Shown one piece after another: positions 23,901 to 35,200 of a DNA stretch of 64,000 nt. Positions within the stretch are counted from its first letter, which is position 1. The number at the start of each line of letters is the position of its first letter. Origin of the DNA: Caenorhabditis elegans (taxonomy: Eukaryota > Nematoda > Chromadorea > Rhabditida > Rhabditidae); contig NC_003279.8 in NCBI RefSeq assembly GCF_000002985.6, positions 1-64,000 on the forward strand, read 5' to 3'. The position numbers were made by a program, and so were the translations under genes. Under the pieces are notes generated by a model, which was not told the origin of the DNA, searched no databases, and was given only the letters and a program-made list of their open reading frames with translations.

Positions 23901-26778
23901 TATCAATTTGAAATCAGCATATTTCAGTGTATAATTAAAAAAGTTTCAAAAATTCTGAGACCAATTTTTATTGAGAAAAATAATTTTTCGCTCGAATTAT
24001 TGAATTTTCACTAAATGCAAAAAACAGTAAACTTGGGCCCATGCTACAAGCCTGAATCTTTCAAATTAAGAACCAGCATGATTTTTTCAATATTCTAGGA
24101 CGTTTAAAAAAAATCTGGACCAACAGTTTTTGAGGAACGTAATTTTTTATACAAAAATGTTCTGATTTTTCACTAAACTCAAAAAAATAGTCAAGTTGGG
24201 CCCATGCTGTACACCTAAATCATTAAAATTCAGAACCGCCATGTATTTTTTCTTACCAAAGGCTCTTTAAAAAAAATCTGGACCAACAGTTTTTGAGATA
24301 TTTAGAAAAACAACTCACTTTTCGACGTTTTTCGCCTTTTCGTGGCTCACCCGGTTGATTTTTGCGGCGATTTGTGGTCTTTCGCTGAAAATATTATTTT
24401 TATTTCAATTATTAACGAAGAAAACAAGAAAAAACGACGAGAAAACATCAAAAAAACGCGAAAAAACATCGAAAAACCACCGCAACCTCATGAACAAAAA
24501 AAAAGCATTGCAGCCGCGGGACTAGTTTTCGCAACTTTCTAGGCCATGTCCCGTTCGCCGTGCCGTGTATTTGTTTAATTCCCTTTTTGGAAAAAGTCAA
24601 CATATTTTTCTAACAAATCGTTTTTCTATTAATTTTTTTCTAAAACTCACAATCAACAGATCACTTTTTGCATTGCAATTCTCACAATATCCCGACGGAA
24701 CCCTCTCCAAATGATTGACCTCTTTGAATAGTTCATCATAAGTGTCGGTTTCATTCAAATGCACATTAATCATTGTTTTATAGTTTTGCACTTTTTTCGT
24801 GTTGTAATAGTATTGGATAATGGAAGAAAGCGAGCGTTGGGGCATCTGCAAAAAATAATGAAATTTATTTTCTTTTTATGATTAAATTAAATTTTCAAAA
24901 ATTCCCTTTTTTTGACATATGCACTTACAGCCGCATGAATCTTCTTGAACCGTTTTCCGAAATGAAAGAAGCAAGTGGAGAAAAGACTAATTTCTTCTGC
25001 CGTCCAATCATCATGAATTTCTTTTCTTCTCATCGCTTGAACCATCGCAGCGTCGAAATCATTTGACTGTTTGTTCAGAATGAACAGAGCCTGTAAAAGC
25101 AGTTAGTTTTTTTTTCAAATTCAAAGTACATTTCCGAAAAATAAAAAAAAGGCTTGATTTTTTAAAATCTCGAATTTTTATTATGGTCAATTGTTATTTT
25201 TTCCAGAGAAAAACTCATTTTCTCCCAATTTTCAGACGTTTCTCTCTAAATTTGGTGTTTTTCCAATCGTACCCTATCTATAGGTAATTGATATCGTCCA
25301 GTAGCTTCTGAAATGTATTCTGTAAGCCGATTCTCGTTCATTTCGTCTGGAAACGCCCAAATTTGTTGATCTCTGCACGGTTCTTTTTCCAATTGCTCTG
25401 CAGTTGGCTGTATAATCGCCTGATATTCGGTTCCCACGTGGATTAGATTGTCGACGTTGGAAAGTGGATTTGCTGGAAGAAATTGGGAATTTTTCAAGGT
25501 TTTAAGTGGATTTTCAAGCTATTTATAAAAGCATGAAAAAGCTCAGAAATGACTATAAAACCTTTTTTTACGTCGTATTTTTTTCAATGAAATTACCTAC
25601 TTTTAATTAATTGTTCGGCTTAAAACCAGAAAATTGTTTCATATCGATTTTCCCGGTGAAAATCGAAGGAATCGTCGCATTCTCAAAGTTTTTTCACCGA
25701 TTTGTTTCAATTTTAGCACAACTAAATGGAAAAATCACAAAAATTCCATTACAGCCGATTTTCGTGAATTTTCCTACATTTCGAACTAAAAATTGTCCTT
25801 TCTTCTGTTTAAACCGGAAATTCTCTTTTGAAAAACCAATGAAAATTTGAATTTTCTGGGCTTTTCTTCGGAAAATTATTCTCGAAATTTATCAATCGAT
25901 CCTTGGGCTTTTTTTGTTCCGCAGAGGCTGGCGGAGTTTACAAGCGTACGAAGTGGTTCAACTTTTATATAAAGCTTTATAAATGGGACATAGATGAATA
26001 TTTCGAATGCTAAATGCAAAAAGAATCAGTAAAAAAGCGCGCAGCCCCGTCCTTCTCTGACGAAAAACGCCGTTTAAGGATCGATTGCTAAATTTTGGCA
26101 GTAGTTAGAAGTGTCAAAATTTCTGCCGGAGAGTCGTCAAATTTCACTGAAACGTAACCCGGTAATTTCCACAATTAATGGTCGATTTTTCGCAAAAAGT
26201 GGTATGTTTGTCAGGATTTATTAGAAATTGTGGCTGTCCAGATTTTAAAGAGTATTTTTGGGCAAAAATGTCGAATTTTCTCTGAAAAAGTTCGATTTTT
26301 ATCGAAAATTCAGATTTTTTAGATAGTTTTCATCGATTTTCCCAGTTTTCAGCCTGAGAACTTTACTAACAGAAAGATGTGTCATGAGCACCACTTTCAT
26401 GATGCTCACGAGCTTCAGCTTCTTCATCTTCGTCCTCTTCATCCTCCAAATCTTCATCCTCATCGCCCATTGATTCCCCAGACGTTGTTTCGCGTTTTCT
26501 CATGGATCTTATAGGACGAGCCATCTGAAGTTTCAATTTTAGCTTTTAAATTCAATTTTACCGCTTAAAAATCGATAATTCTCCCGTACTCTGCTGGTTT
26601 CTTCTTCTTGTTCCGCCTGCTCCTCTGGATCATCTTCCTCCATTGGCTCCGGCGATGCATTCAACATATTCAAGCCTTCGTCTGAAATATCTGGCCAATT
26701 TATAGAAAAACCGACAAAATAATAAGCCTCACTTTCTTTTCGAGAGGCGTCTTCGTCAGATGACGTGTACGAATCCAT
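17911..26778 (-). CDS. rcor-1: CoREST corepressor: ELM2, SANT, GATA-type zinc finger, SANT
   Basis: The in-phase exons are 26733-26778, 26590-26681, 26371-26524, 25273-25472, 24929-25090, 24651-24845, optional 24319-24384, then 21013-21139, 20848-20964, 20271-20478, 19015-19241, 18006-18115 and 17911-17958. With the optional exon this gives 583 aa (561 without). After an acidic N-terminus comes ELM2 (about 105-165, [14 protein letters not shown]), SANT1 (about 188-240, [19 protein letters not shown]) and a GATA-type finger formed across exons. SANT2 follows near the C-terminus ([20 protein letters not shown]), and the protein ends LKSKLGK. CoREST bridges LSD1-type demethylases and HDACs in the nucleus. 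A CAG just before 26781 fits trans-splicing. Y74C9A.4 as recalled. Confidence 0.95.
20105..20222. repeat. Perfect ~55-bp palindrome in rcor-1 intron
   Basis: The left arm ends GACAGTCAAAAAATTGTA and the right arm begins AATTTTTTGACTGTC with about 5 bases between, so the two arms (CCGCAAAATCAGGAAAAATT and inverse) form an essentially uninterrupted hairpin. It lies 50 bases downstream of the donor of exon 20271-20478 and could affect splicing. Confidence 0.85.
21551..22022. repeat. Foldback element in rcor-1 intron with GC-rich core
   Basis: GTATCAATAATATCCCG at 21551 mirrors CGGGATATTATTGATAC ending at 22022. Arms of about 75 bp also include CAATTTTCATAAAACTG and GTTGCTAAAGGGCTGCG. The 300-bp core has many GGGCTGCGAAG words and CGCGCG-rich sequence (21660-21960). 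Frames through the core are not genes. Confidence 0.8.
22023..22877. other. Rest of the large rcor-1 intron, AT-rich
   Basis: The region holds AT-rich sequence with a GAATTTTTTAACATTGATAT segment like the 7179-7372 repeat. The frame 22252-22443 has no supporting feature. No gene is seen. Confidence 0.5.
22878..23689 (-). pseudogene. Brix/PPAN (SSF1)-like pseudogene fragment with RGG tail, in rcor-1 intron
   Basis: On the minus strand, 23525-23689 encodes NVRLREIGP just before a frame break. The next frame continues [21 protein letters not shown], then a long Lys/Glu/Arg helix to IAINRDR. A GT-AG intron (about 23165-23212) follows, then [13 protein letters not shown] and a Gly-Arg-rich tail with GGFRGG repeats ending in GRR and a TAA near 22877. 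EIGPRLTL..VKIEEG is the C-terminal landmark of the PPAN/SSF1 Brix-domain ribosome-biogenesis proteins (C. elegans lpd-6). One missing C near 23512 causes the frameshift and an early TGA, and the N-terminal Brix domain is absent. Because an intron is kept, the copy arose by DNA duplication rather than retroposition. Whether the RGG tail belongs to the parent gene is unclear. Confidence 0.7.
23722..24310. repeat. Four degenerate ~158-bp tandem repeats in rcor-1 intron
   Basis: Each unit contains CATG..TGAATC(A/T)TT, AGAA(T/C)CAGCATG, AGGA(T/C).TTTAAAAAA and the landmark TCTGGACCAACAGTTTT (about 23797, a diverged copy at about 23956, 24115 and 24278). They sit between the optional exon 24319-24384 and the Brix-like pseudogene. 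Confidence 0.8.
24319..24384 (-). other. Optional 66-bp rcor-1 exon encoding a basic stretch
   Basis: The segment is bounded by ATTTTCAG and GTGAGTTG and encodes [20 protein letters not shown] plus RK in phase 0 at both ends. Joining exon 24651-24845 directly to 21013-21139 would leave exactly 17 residues between two CxxC pairs (CENC and CKPC), the spacing of a GATA-type finger. Including this exon inserts 22 basic residues into the finger. A second phase-neutral candidate, 23525-23689 (165 bp), coincides with the pseudogene. Either could be alternative exons or parts of the inserted pseudogene. Confidence 0.5.
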
Positions 26779-26784
26779 TTTCTG
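26779..26784 (-). promoter_or_regulatory. Likely trans-splice acceptor of rcor-1
   Basis: On the minus strand AATTCCAG ends right before AAAATG, three bases upstream of the start codon at 26778. An acceptor this close to the ATG without an upstream exon is the usual sign of SL1 trans-splicing. Confidence 0.6.
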
Positions 26785-27604
26785 GAATTTGAGGATTTTT
26801 GAATGTTTTTAAACAAACTTTATAGAGAAAACATTCGAAACACTAGAAGTTATGTTGAAACACGAGAAAATTTTTTAAAAATCCATGAGAAAAACAGTTT
26901 TGAAAAATCTGTTTTTGGAGGCTCTCCGGATTTTGAGGAATCGTCACCCCGGAGACGCAGATTCTCCGGTAATTTTTCATTCATATTTGAGTTTAAGAAC
27001 AAAACAGTTTAAAAAAATGTTTTTAGTATTTGAATGAAACTTATAATGTATTTTTTCTTCCATTAAAACTTAAAAAAAACTACAAAATTATTATGAATCA
27101 AATTTGAAACCGTGAATCAATCTCCGCGGAAGGGCGAGTCTATACTGCTGCAAGCGCACTCTATCGCAAATGTACAATTGGCGGTTTTTCAAACAGGAAT
27201 TAATCGGATTCTCGTAGTTTATTTTGGATTTCTTTTTTCGGGAACATATTGGTGTTTTTGCGTTCAATATTCAAATTTAGAGGAAAACTGCTTCAAATAT
27301 TTAGGTAAACTCTTGAAACCGCTGAAAATAGGCAAAAATAATTATTTTTGTATTTTTTAGGCTACTTTCTATACTTTTGCGTAAATACTATAGTTTTTCT
27401 ATAAAACACCCATTAAAATTATTTTTATAAAATGATTTTTCCAATAAAAATAAAATGCGCAAAATGATTCTTTTCCAGAATCCTATATGCGCCTTTAAAA
27501 TCTCTCGGATTACTGTAGTTTCAAAGAAATTATCCTTTATATTTTTAATTTTAAATTTTTTCCTGAATGTCAAATATTAGGGGAAAAATTATAATAATAT
27601 GTGC
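26785..27604. other. Intergenic DNA between rcor-1 5' end and sesn-1 3' end
   Basis: The sequence is AT-rich with no recognised gene. A GC-richer patch lies near 27110-27170 and short frames (26803-27012, 27112-27360) lack support. The rcor-1 promoter should be at the left side of this interval. Confidence 0.5.
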
Positions 27605-27610
27605 TTTATT
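27605..27610 (-). promoter_or_regulatory. Polyadenylation signal AATAAA of sesn-1
   Basis: The minus strand reads AATAAA about 670 bases past the sesn-1 stop, implying a 3' UTR from 28279 to about 27591. The UTR is AT-rich and includes a GCGCTCCAGCAC...CGTGGAGCGCAC inverted pair at 28107-28146. Confidence 0.6.
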
Positions 27611-28279
27611 CATATGAGTGTAGAATTAGTGAAAAAGAAAAAAAACATGTATGGACTGTAAAATTGGAATTTTAGCGAGAAAATAAAAATAATATGCAGA
27701 AAAAATTAAAATTTTCAGGAAAAAAGTCAGTAAAGCCATCAAAAACTACTCGATTTTGAAGGAAATCAGCAAGAAAAATTAGAAAAAAGTATTTTTAAGT
27801 TGGAAAACCCCTGCTTGAATTTGTACACTAAATTGGGCATAAAAGCGTACAAATTCGCAAAAACCGGTAAAAATCTGGGGATCGTGATGGATGGAGTGTT
27901 TTGTGAAAAAATGCAGCGAAAAATTGAGTAGACAATTTCAAAAATGTCGATTTTTGAAATTTGTGACGAAAAAATTGAACAAAAACTGTTTTTTTTTGGA
28001 ATTTTCAACAAGAAGTTTTATAAATTTTTTTGTTTAAAATTTTGAATATTATATGAGTTTGGTTTCACTTAACAGAACAATTCGAACAAAAGTATTCTAG
28101 AAAGGAAATGTGCGCTCCAGCACACTATTTGCCCGTGGAGCGCACTTGTGTGCACGAACGCTAGCGAGAATGTGTGGTAGAAAGGGAGGGAATAGGAAAT
28201 ATTAACAAAATTGGGCAAAATATGTAAGATTCGGAGAAAGAATTGGAGAAAAATATGTATTTCGAGCTCCGCGAGCTGA

Positions 28280-31200
28280 TCAATCCAAAGGCTTTCTCCA
28301 TCCTTTTTTCGAGAGGCACATTGCATTATAGTTACACACAGCACGTGTATAATGGAACATTGAAGCCTGGAAACGAGCCATCGCTACCATCATTACCACG
28401 TGGATCTGAAAAAATTAAAGTTTGATGATTCGAAAATTTTCTGGAAAAGTTATGATTGTGAGATAAATTGAATTCTTTGAAAAATCAAAATTCAAAAGCT
28501 TGTAGAAAATTTTATATATTTTTTTAAGCGTATTTTTTCCGTATACATTTCCAAATTTTTTTGTTACCCAATTTTAAAGATTTTCTTGAATTTTAAAATT
28601 TCTTTCAGTAAAAACTTTTTTTCAACTTTTTGATTTTTTTTCCGCATTTTTTAAAATTTTATTCAGAATTATTAGATTCTTTTGAATTTAACGAATTTTT
28701 TTCGCTAAAAAATTGTTCGATTTTTCCCGAATTAAGAAAAATATTATTTGGTTTTTGAATTATTTTCCTGATTTTTTTCGATTAATAAATTTGTAAAAAC
28801 AATTTTTTTTCTAATTTTTGGTTTTGATGATTGTGTTTTTTTTCTGAACTTTACAGTTTTCAAAGTTTACACCGAACTTCCACATTAAAAAATTCTGATA
28901 CAAAAAAGTATTCACATGATTTTTAAAATTTAAATATTTTTCAAAAAAAATAATATTTAAACTGTGTTTTTTTCGGAATTTTTTTTCGATTTTTTCCGAG
29001 TTTTTTTTGGAATTTTTTCCTTTCTGCTCCAAAAATATTCAAATTCAATGTTGTGTAGAAATTTTATTCAAAAAAAGTGTTCAACTTCTGAGTCTAAACC
29101 TTTTCCGAATCCTTAAATCCTGGCAGAGCTCTCGTGAATTCAGTTGTCAATTTATGTGGATAGCAAGCTGCCAGTTTAATGAAAGTTTTAGTTCCTTTGT
29201 CAAGTACTCGATTAATTTTCGAATAATCATAATCATCGACTCGAACACCATATAATCCTTGAGTATAGTTCCAAATTGCTTCACGGAATGCAGCAGTGTC
29301 AATTTCATTCTGATTCACGGCGGCTGGTGGTTCTCCGTCTCCAGATGCATGGGATGAGCCGGATGGCCTGAAAAATTAATTTTTTGGAATTATTATATTT
29401 TTCTGTTTTTGAAATTTCATGCATCTCGAATATTTTAACAAAATTACCAAATTCAACTAGATTTCTTACAACTTTCACTGTGTCGATTTACGGGTTCGTT
29501 ATACGAATTGAATTTGTTTATCGATAGAATATTAAAATTTAGCTAAAATTGAGAAGAATATAAGAAGAAATTAATTTTTTTAATTTCAAAAATCGAGCCA
29601 GTAAATCGACACGAGCGATCGACACAGTAGTCATTTAAAGACCAGTTTCCGCCACGAAATATTTCGCGCTTCAAACATGTTGCGTAGTACGTATTCTCAA
29701 AATTGTGCGTTCACGTATAATATTTATGCGAATTTTTGGTCTACTTTGTTAGAGAAATCATCACTAACATATTGCCAGTAAGAGTCCGAATATGATCGAA
29801 CATTCGATCAAGCCGTGACGTCAGTGTATCCGTATACTCATTCATCGTATTATAAACATGATCCCATCCAAATTCTTCAACTCGGAATGGCGGAATATCC
29901 TTTTCAGGTCGCTTTCTAAAATCAATATATCCAAATGTTCGATGATGCGAGTAAATTGGATAATTACACGGCGGCTCTTTTTCCATAATATCTTCTCCAT
30001 TTTCATCGATATTTGCAAGAAGAAGTACAGGCGAGTAGTTTTTCCGATTGGAACTATATGTTGCTGCAGGAGCACTAATTAATGATTCAATAGTTTCAGT
30101 AGTCATTGCACACATCTTCGCTGGTGGCCTAGTTTGTCCTTTTTCCGTCTTTTTCAGCTCACTGATCAAATATTCGACTTCAGTTGGCCGACGATCTGGG
30201 ACTTTTCGGAAATAGGCCGACATTCTCGCCTCCCAATAGTCGAGATCATCGATATTAAGGAAATCAATCTCATCTTGTGTCAAATCAACACGACGTTCCA
30301 ATCCAATACAGCATATAACTGTGCACATTGCGTGAGTCATTGACATTATTCCGACGGCGTGGTGGAGAGAGCAAACCGAGAAAAACGCAGGACCACCGTC
30401 TGGCGTGCGGCGAGCGAAGAGCACCTGGAAATTTTCAAATTCTTGAGAAAAACCTAACATCGTTGTTATACGTTCGTTCTCTTGGCATTGGAGTTGGCAG
30501 AATTTGTTTTGAAAAAACGTTGTTTTTTTTTTGAAAGAACATTTTTTTATTACGGGACCATGAGATCATGAGAATTCCTATTTACTGGCGCGAAAATATT
30601 GGCAGGCCACGGCAACGAGAGAGCATATGGCAAAGAGAGACGCATCTTATTTTGTCTTGTAATTTTTTTTTAAAATAATTTACAATCCCTTTTCAACTAT
30701 CGTGATTGTAAAATATTACAAATTTCAGAATTTCGCTACCAAATTATTACTGGAAAACTAAACTCTGAGAATGCGCATTGAGCAACATATTTGACGCGCA
30801 AAGCATCTCGTAGCGAAAACTACAGTTATTCTTTAAATGACTACTGTAGCGCTTGTGTCGATTTACGGGTTCGGTTTTTGAAATAATTTTCTTTTCGAGA
30901 AGTGACAGTGATATTCCATTTTCCTTCTTTTCTTCCTATTATTTTATCATTATTTGCTTAATTTTAATATTCAATTCATAACTAAATTACTTTAATTCAT
31001 TTCGAGTAGACATTCAAAGAATTCCGGTAGTTTTCGCTTCGAGATATTTTGCGCGTGAAATATGTTGTGAAATACGCATTCTTAGAATATGGTGTTCCCG
31101 TAATATTCAGAAAAGAAAAGATTTCCAAGAACTTTCTGAAGATTTCAATATTTGCAAAATCAGAAACCAGTTCTGAATATTCTTTATTTTTAGAAATTTT

Positions 31201-32482
31201 TCAAGGTTTTCTAAATAACTTTTCTAAATAACCTACCGTATTTCTTCTATTAATATGGCTGCAATACTATTTTTCGATGGTCTTCCCGCTTGCAATACTA
31301 TTAGGGAGTGCAAGTCTAATAGGGAGTGCCATACTATTCTTCAGAAAATTTTTCTGTGTTGGGGCTTACTAGATTCTACTTGAAAAAACTCCAATTTTAT
31401 TTGGAAGTATAGAAAATTTGATTGAAATTGCAACAAAAAGGTACAATAACTTCAATCTCTAAAAATTTTGTTATAAACTGTTGCAAAATAGGCAAAAAAT
31501 GTTATTAAAATTTTAAAATTAGTAAGGAGTGTTTGCAACAAAAAAAAGTAGGTGCAAGACTATTAGGGAGTGCAACACTAATAGGGAGTGCAATACTAAT
31601 TTTCGGAAGGTCTCCGAGGGGCAATACTAATAGGGAGTGCAAATCTAATAGGGAGGCCATATTAATAGAAGATATACGGTATATATAGCTTTGAAAAATC
31701 GGAAAATGCCTAATTTTTACTTTTTGAGGTTTGAAAATCTCTAAAAATTCAATAAAATTTCAAATTACCGCTAGATTTTTCCAATGAATCATCCATGGTC
31801 TATGACAGAGCATTCGATTCAAATAATCCAATTTTCGAAATTTCATGTATGACCAATCAATGCCCAACAACCACATTTGTTGTCCACCCTTTTCCAGAAA
31901 TTTGCGACGATGATGATCCATAAGTGATAGGCATCTGTGACGTGATGCAGCCATTAGTGCAAGATAATGACGAGCCGAAGCTGGTAGATCACTTATATCA
32001 ACGAACATATGGCCATAACTTCCTGTCATATGAACATGTAGAGTTGGGTGTTTACATGTGAAACGGAATAATCTGGAAACGTGAGGGAAATTAGTTCGAG
32101 ACGGGGAGGGGCAGGTTGGCGGTGCCAACCGACAGCCGAACATTGGGGTTTCTCAGCTGGTAGCGCCAGCCGACAGTCTACTGCAGTACTGCAGATAAAT
32201 TTTCGTCGGCTGTCGGCTGGTGAAAATTTTCATGAAAATCAATAATTTTAAAGAAATTGTTGCAAATTTTTCCCAAACTTGACCAAATTTGTTGGCTGGC
32301 TGTACCAGCCGACACCCGAAATTTAGAACATTGATTAGAGGCTGCTTGGCAGAAATAATTTTAAATTCAGAAATTCAATTCGTTTTCAAAAAATATTTTT
32401 TAAAACTTTACCGATCAACTTCTGGAATCGGATCAAAATTGAGCCAATCCATGGCTTTTCGTCTTTTAGTTGTAGTGTGCAT
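28280..32482 (-). CDS. sesn-1: Sestrin, five exons
   Basis: Exons 32412-32482, 31769-32072, 29769-30424, 29100-29367 and 28280-28405 join in phase to 1425 bp, 474 aa. Sestrin landmarks include residues 52-71 with AASRHRC, the HRPWMI motif around residue 120, FSVCSLHHAVGIMSMTHAMC early in exon 3, the FGWDHVYNTMNEYTD segment and the C-terminal AMARFQASMFHYTRAVCNYN. Sestrins are stress-induced cytosolic regulators that inhibit TORC1 through GATOR2 and have an alkyl-hydroperoxidase-like N-terminal fold. Here the presumed peroxidase Cys (C71) and His (H78) remain but the position of the conserved Tyr is Ser73. The start at 32482 is the first ATG of the frame; M11 is an alternative. Introns carry palindromic repeats. 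Y74C9A.5 as recalled. Confidence 0.95.
29480..29712. repeat. Palindromic repeat, TCGATTTACGGG family (sesn-1 intron 3)
   Basis: GTGTCGATTTACGGGTTCG and CGAGCCAGTAAATCGACAC face each other. The outer right side shows CCACGAAATATTTCGCGC and CAAACATGTTGCG as in the other copies. The left arm is shorter than in the copy at 30765. Confidence 0.8.
30765..31095. repeat. Palindromic repeat, TCGATTTACGGG family (sesn-1 intron 2)
   Basis: TGAGAATGCGCATTGAGCAA, ATTTGACGCGCAAAGCATCT and GCGAAAACTACAGTTATTC on the left are mirrored by GGTAGTTTTCGCTTCGAGAT and GCGCGTGAAATATGTTGTG on the right. Confidence 0.85.
31234..31681. mobile_element. Element with TACCGTATA-type inverted ends and internal TAATAGGGAGTGCAA repeats
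   Basis: The ends TACCGTATTTCTTCTATTAA and TTAATAGAAGATATACGGTA are inverted. The interior carries about seven copies of ACTATTAGGGAGTGCAA-like units on both sides of an AT-rich centre. A sibling with the same design lies at 46011-46435. No coding capacity is seen. Confidence 0.75.
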
Positions 32483-33545
32483 TGTGTAGATCTTTTTATA
32501 TTGCTGCGAGGTGAGTAAATGAAGAATTTTCGCGACCCGTTTCTGAAAAAACTCAGTTTTCTAAGGAAATTTTGAAAATAAATTCGAGAAAAAGAAACTG
32601 AGTCAGCAAAAGAAAATTGGAAATGTCTGTCTGGAAATATTCGAATATTATATTCAAAAGTTTTCAAAAAAACAACGAAATTACAAGCAATTGTGATCAG
32701 AAACCGCGGAAGGAACTGGACGAAAAAAATTATCTTTGAGACGAATCTCTTTGCATCTTTGTGATCTAAAAGATTAATAAAGGTTGTCATCACATTTTTC
32801 GAGATTTGGGAATGTGATAAGGGTGAAAAATGGAGATTAATTGTGGTAAAATGAGGAAAAACCTAATTTTTGGTGAGAAAATTGTGGAAAAACTATAAAA
32901 GAATCTTTATGGAGTTTAAAACTCAAGTTTTTCACGCTTTTCCGCACTGTGCGGAACGTTTTTTGAGAGAATTTGGCCGAATTCGGTGATTAAAAAAATA
33001 ATTTCAAAACTTTGCGCCTCAATTGTGATGTATTACCGTACTCTGTTGCCATTCCACCAAAATTTCCTTCATTGTTTTGCCATTTTTCTGCATAATAACT
33101 GTTCTGGGTTTTTTTGCTTCATGTGCCCAAATGTACGAATTTCCCTAAAAATTATACCTATTTTTTCAAAATTTTTAATCGCTAGAATTTTTTTTTCTGC
33201 ATTTTCTTTAAAAAAAGAGATTTCTCGCAAGTAGAAGGAGAAAAAATGTGTGGCTATACTTCTTCTTAAAGAATGCACGACTAGCCATAGCTCAAGCCCC
33301 CTCTGGAACGTTCCATCTTCCTCCCATTTTCCCACGTTCAAGAATCATCAGCTTCTTCTCCCTCAGCTTCTCTTCTTCTAAAACCACAACTAGACAAATG
33401 TTCTTGTTTTCCACCCTATTTTTCACATAAAACCGCCGAGAAACCCGCTATCACAGACTCAATGCGCACCGGAGGGGCTCTTTGTGTGTGTGTACTGATC
33501 TCTGCGTTATATTCGAACACCGGCGCACACTCGGATTGAACCAGA

Positions 33546-33571
33546 GGGGGGGGGGGAGGGGGGGGGGGGGG
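33546..33571 (+). repeat. Long G tract (G11 A G14)
   Basis: Eleven G, one A and fourteen G occur in a row, able to form a G-quadruplex. Comparable monotonic tracts are a C16 at 11242-11257, a G11 at about 8860-8870 and a G16 at 55176-55191. Confidence 0.95.
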
Positions 33572-34194
33572 TGAAAAAAGAGAAATACTCTGAAATTCCA
33601 TAAAATCTAGAAGAAGAAAGAAAACAAAGGAAAAATTGGACATTCCGAAGTCAGGCTAAAAAATCTCATAAAACAAAATCTATTCGATTTGTGACCATTT
33701 TCATCTATCTCTCTCAAAACCCGAATAAACAAAGCCTCCCGTCCCCAAAGTGTGCTCTCATGCTCTTCTGGAGCCTTCTAGACTGTCTGTAGAGCCTAGA
33801 GACAGCGGAATTGCACTGAAGTGATGGAGAGACGTAGAGAAAACGCCTGAAGAAAAAAACGAACACTTTGGTGGAGGAGGAGATGGCTTCCCTCCAAATA
33901 AACAACAATTTCTATCGTTTCTCTGTGATTGTGTTCTCTTCTATGTATACTGTTACGATATTGAACAGGAAATTAAATTGAGCACTCTGAATACATAATA
34001 CACAATAAATAAATACAAAAACTATAGTTTCAGCACAAAAAATTCGAAAAAAAAACGATTTTTTTTGTCCGAGAGGAGTATATGGCCTAGAAAAAGAAAA
34101 CTCGGCCACTCTGATGCAATAAATTTAAAAAATTATGGCCGAATTTTAGATTTCTCAGGCCAATTTGATACGTTTCTCGAAAAGCCATAAATTA

Positions 34195-34455
34195 GTCGGT
34201 TTTTCACGGGCTTCTTGCCTTCCTCATTGCATTTTTCGCGCTCCATTGGCAATCTCCTGCTGGACAACGCGTGGGAAATCGTGTGCCCCACACGGGCAAA
34301 TACATTTTGTTTTACAAAGAAAACCGTGCCGCGACGCGACACGCAACGAGCCGTAAATCTACCCCAGATATGGCCGAGCTCAAATGGCCTAACCTGTCAA
34401 AATCTTCCACTTCAAAATATGAGGGAAGCCAGAAGCGCGTGTTGTTTCTGAAAAA
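34195..34455. repeat. Dispersed direct repeat A (partner at 43225-43485)
   Basis: Blocks shared in order with the partner are CGGGCTTcT, GCTCCATtGgcAAT, CTGCtGGACAACGCGTgGGAA, CACACGGGCAAATAC, CGCGACgCGACACGCAACG, GCCGTAAATC, ATGGCCTAA and the final CCAGAAGcGCG. It is on the same strand in both places. The function of the repeat is unknown. Confidence 0.8.
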
Positions 34456-34904
34456 AAAACCCGCCTAAAGTTGATTTAAATTATCGTTTTTTTGGAAATA
34501 ATAAAATCGATGAATTTGTAGATTTTGATAAATTTCCGATAAAAAAAAAATTTTAAAAGAGGAAAAAAAATGTTTCTTCGCCCTTTAGTACCAAAAATAC
34601 GCCCAACTAACCAAATCGTTCTTTCAATCTTTTTTAAATGTTTGTGCGTCTATAATTGTCGCTTCAGAAAACTACACAAAACACACACACACACAAGGAG
34701 AAGAAAAGAAAAAACGTGTTCCATGACCTGCCACTGGGATCGATCTGTAAAAGAATTGGGGAAAATTGAGGTAAACTGGTTTTTTATCGGGAAGATTTTT
34801 TCGGAAGGATTGAGATGAAAGTTCGAAAGGTAATTGGCAAAGTTGAAAATTGAAAAATTCGAAAAAAATCTCAATTCTCTGCTGTAACCCCCAATTTTGC
34901 GTCA

Positions 34905-35200
34905 TGGCCTAGAGTATGCAGCGTGGCCTAGAAATTCCTAACGTGGCCTAAAAGATCACGGCGGTACCTATGATTTTCTAGCGTGACCTAGAATATACCA
35001 GACCTAGAATTTGATAGCGTAGAATTTCCCAGTATATCCTAGCAGTCTTAAGTGACAGTTTCTCAGTACGTCCAAGAATTCGTCAGCATGACCTAGGATG
35101 TTAAAGCGTGGCCTACAAATTTTCAGAGTCTTCTAGGATATTCCAGTCTAAAAATTTTCAGTGAGGCCTGAAATCATCGCGTGTCCTAGAATGTCTAATA
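34905..35200. repeat. Cluster of degenerate GTGGCCTAGAA repeats
   Basis: A dozen imperfect copies of GCGTGGCCTAGAATTT-like words sit about 25 bases apart. A second cluster is at about 36220-36425 and continues at 36660-36830. Single copies (GGCCTAGAAA) are scattered through the window, e.g. 40085, 46752 and 52180. Confidence 0.75.

Noticed and set aside
26590..26681. Ending rcor-1 exon 2 at 26562 with the GTAAAA donor
   Set aside because: That donor puts exon 26371-26524 out of frame with an early stop. The GTACGG donor at 26589 keeps the frame.
17911..32482. sesn-1 and rcor-1 as an operon
   Set aside because: They are on the same strand, but about 800 bases separate the sesn-1 3' end (about 27591) from the rcor-1 start, too far for the usual ~100-base spacing, and the rcor-1 start looks SL1-type.
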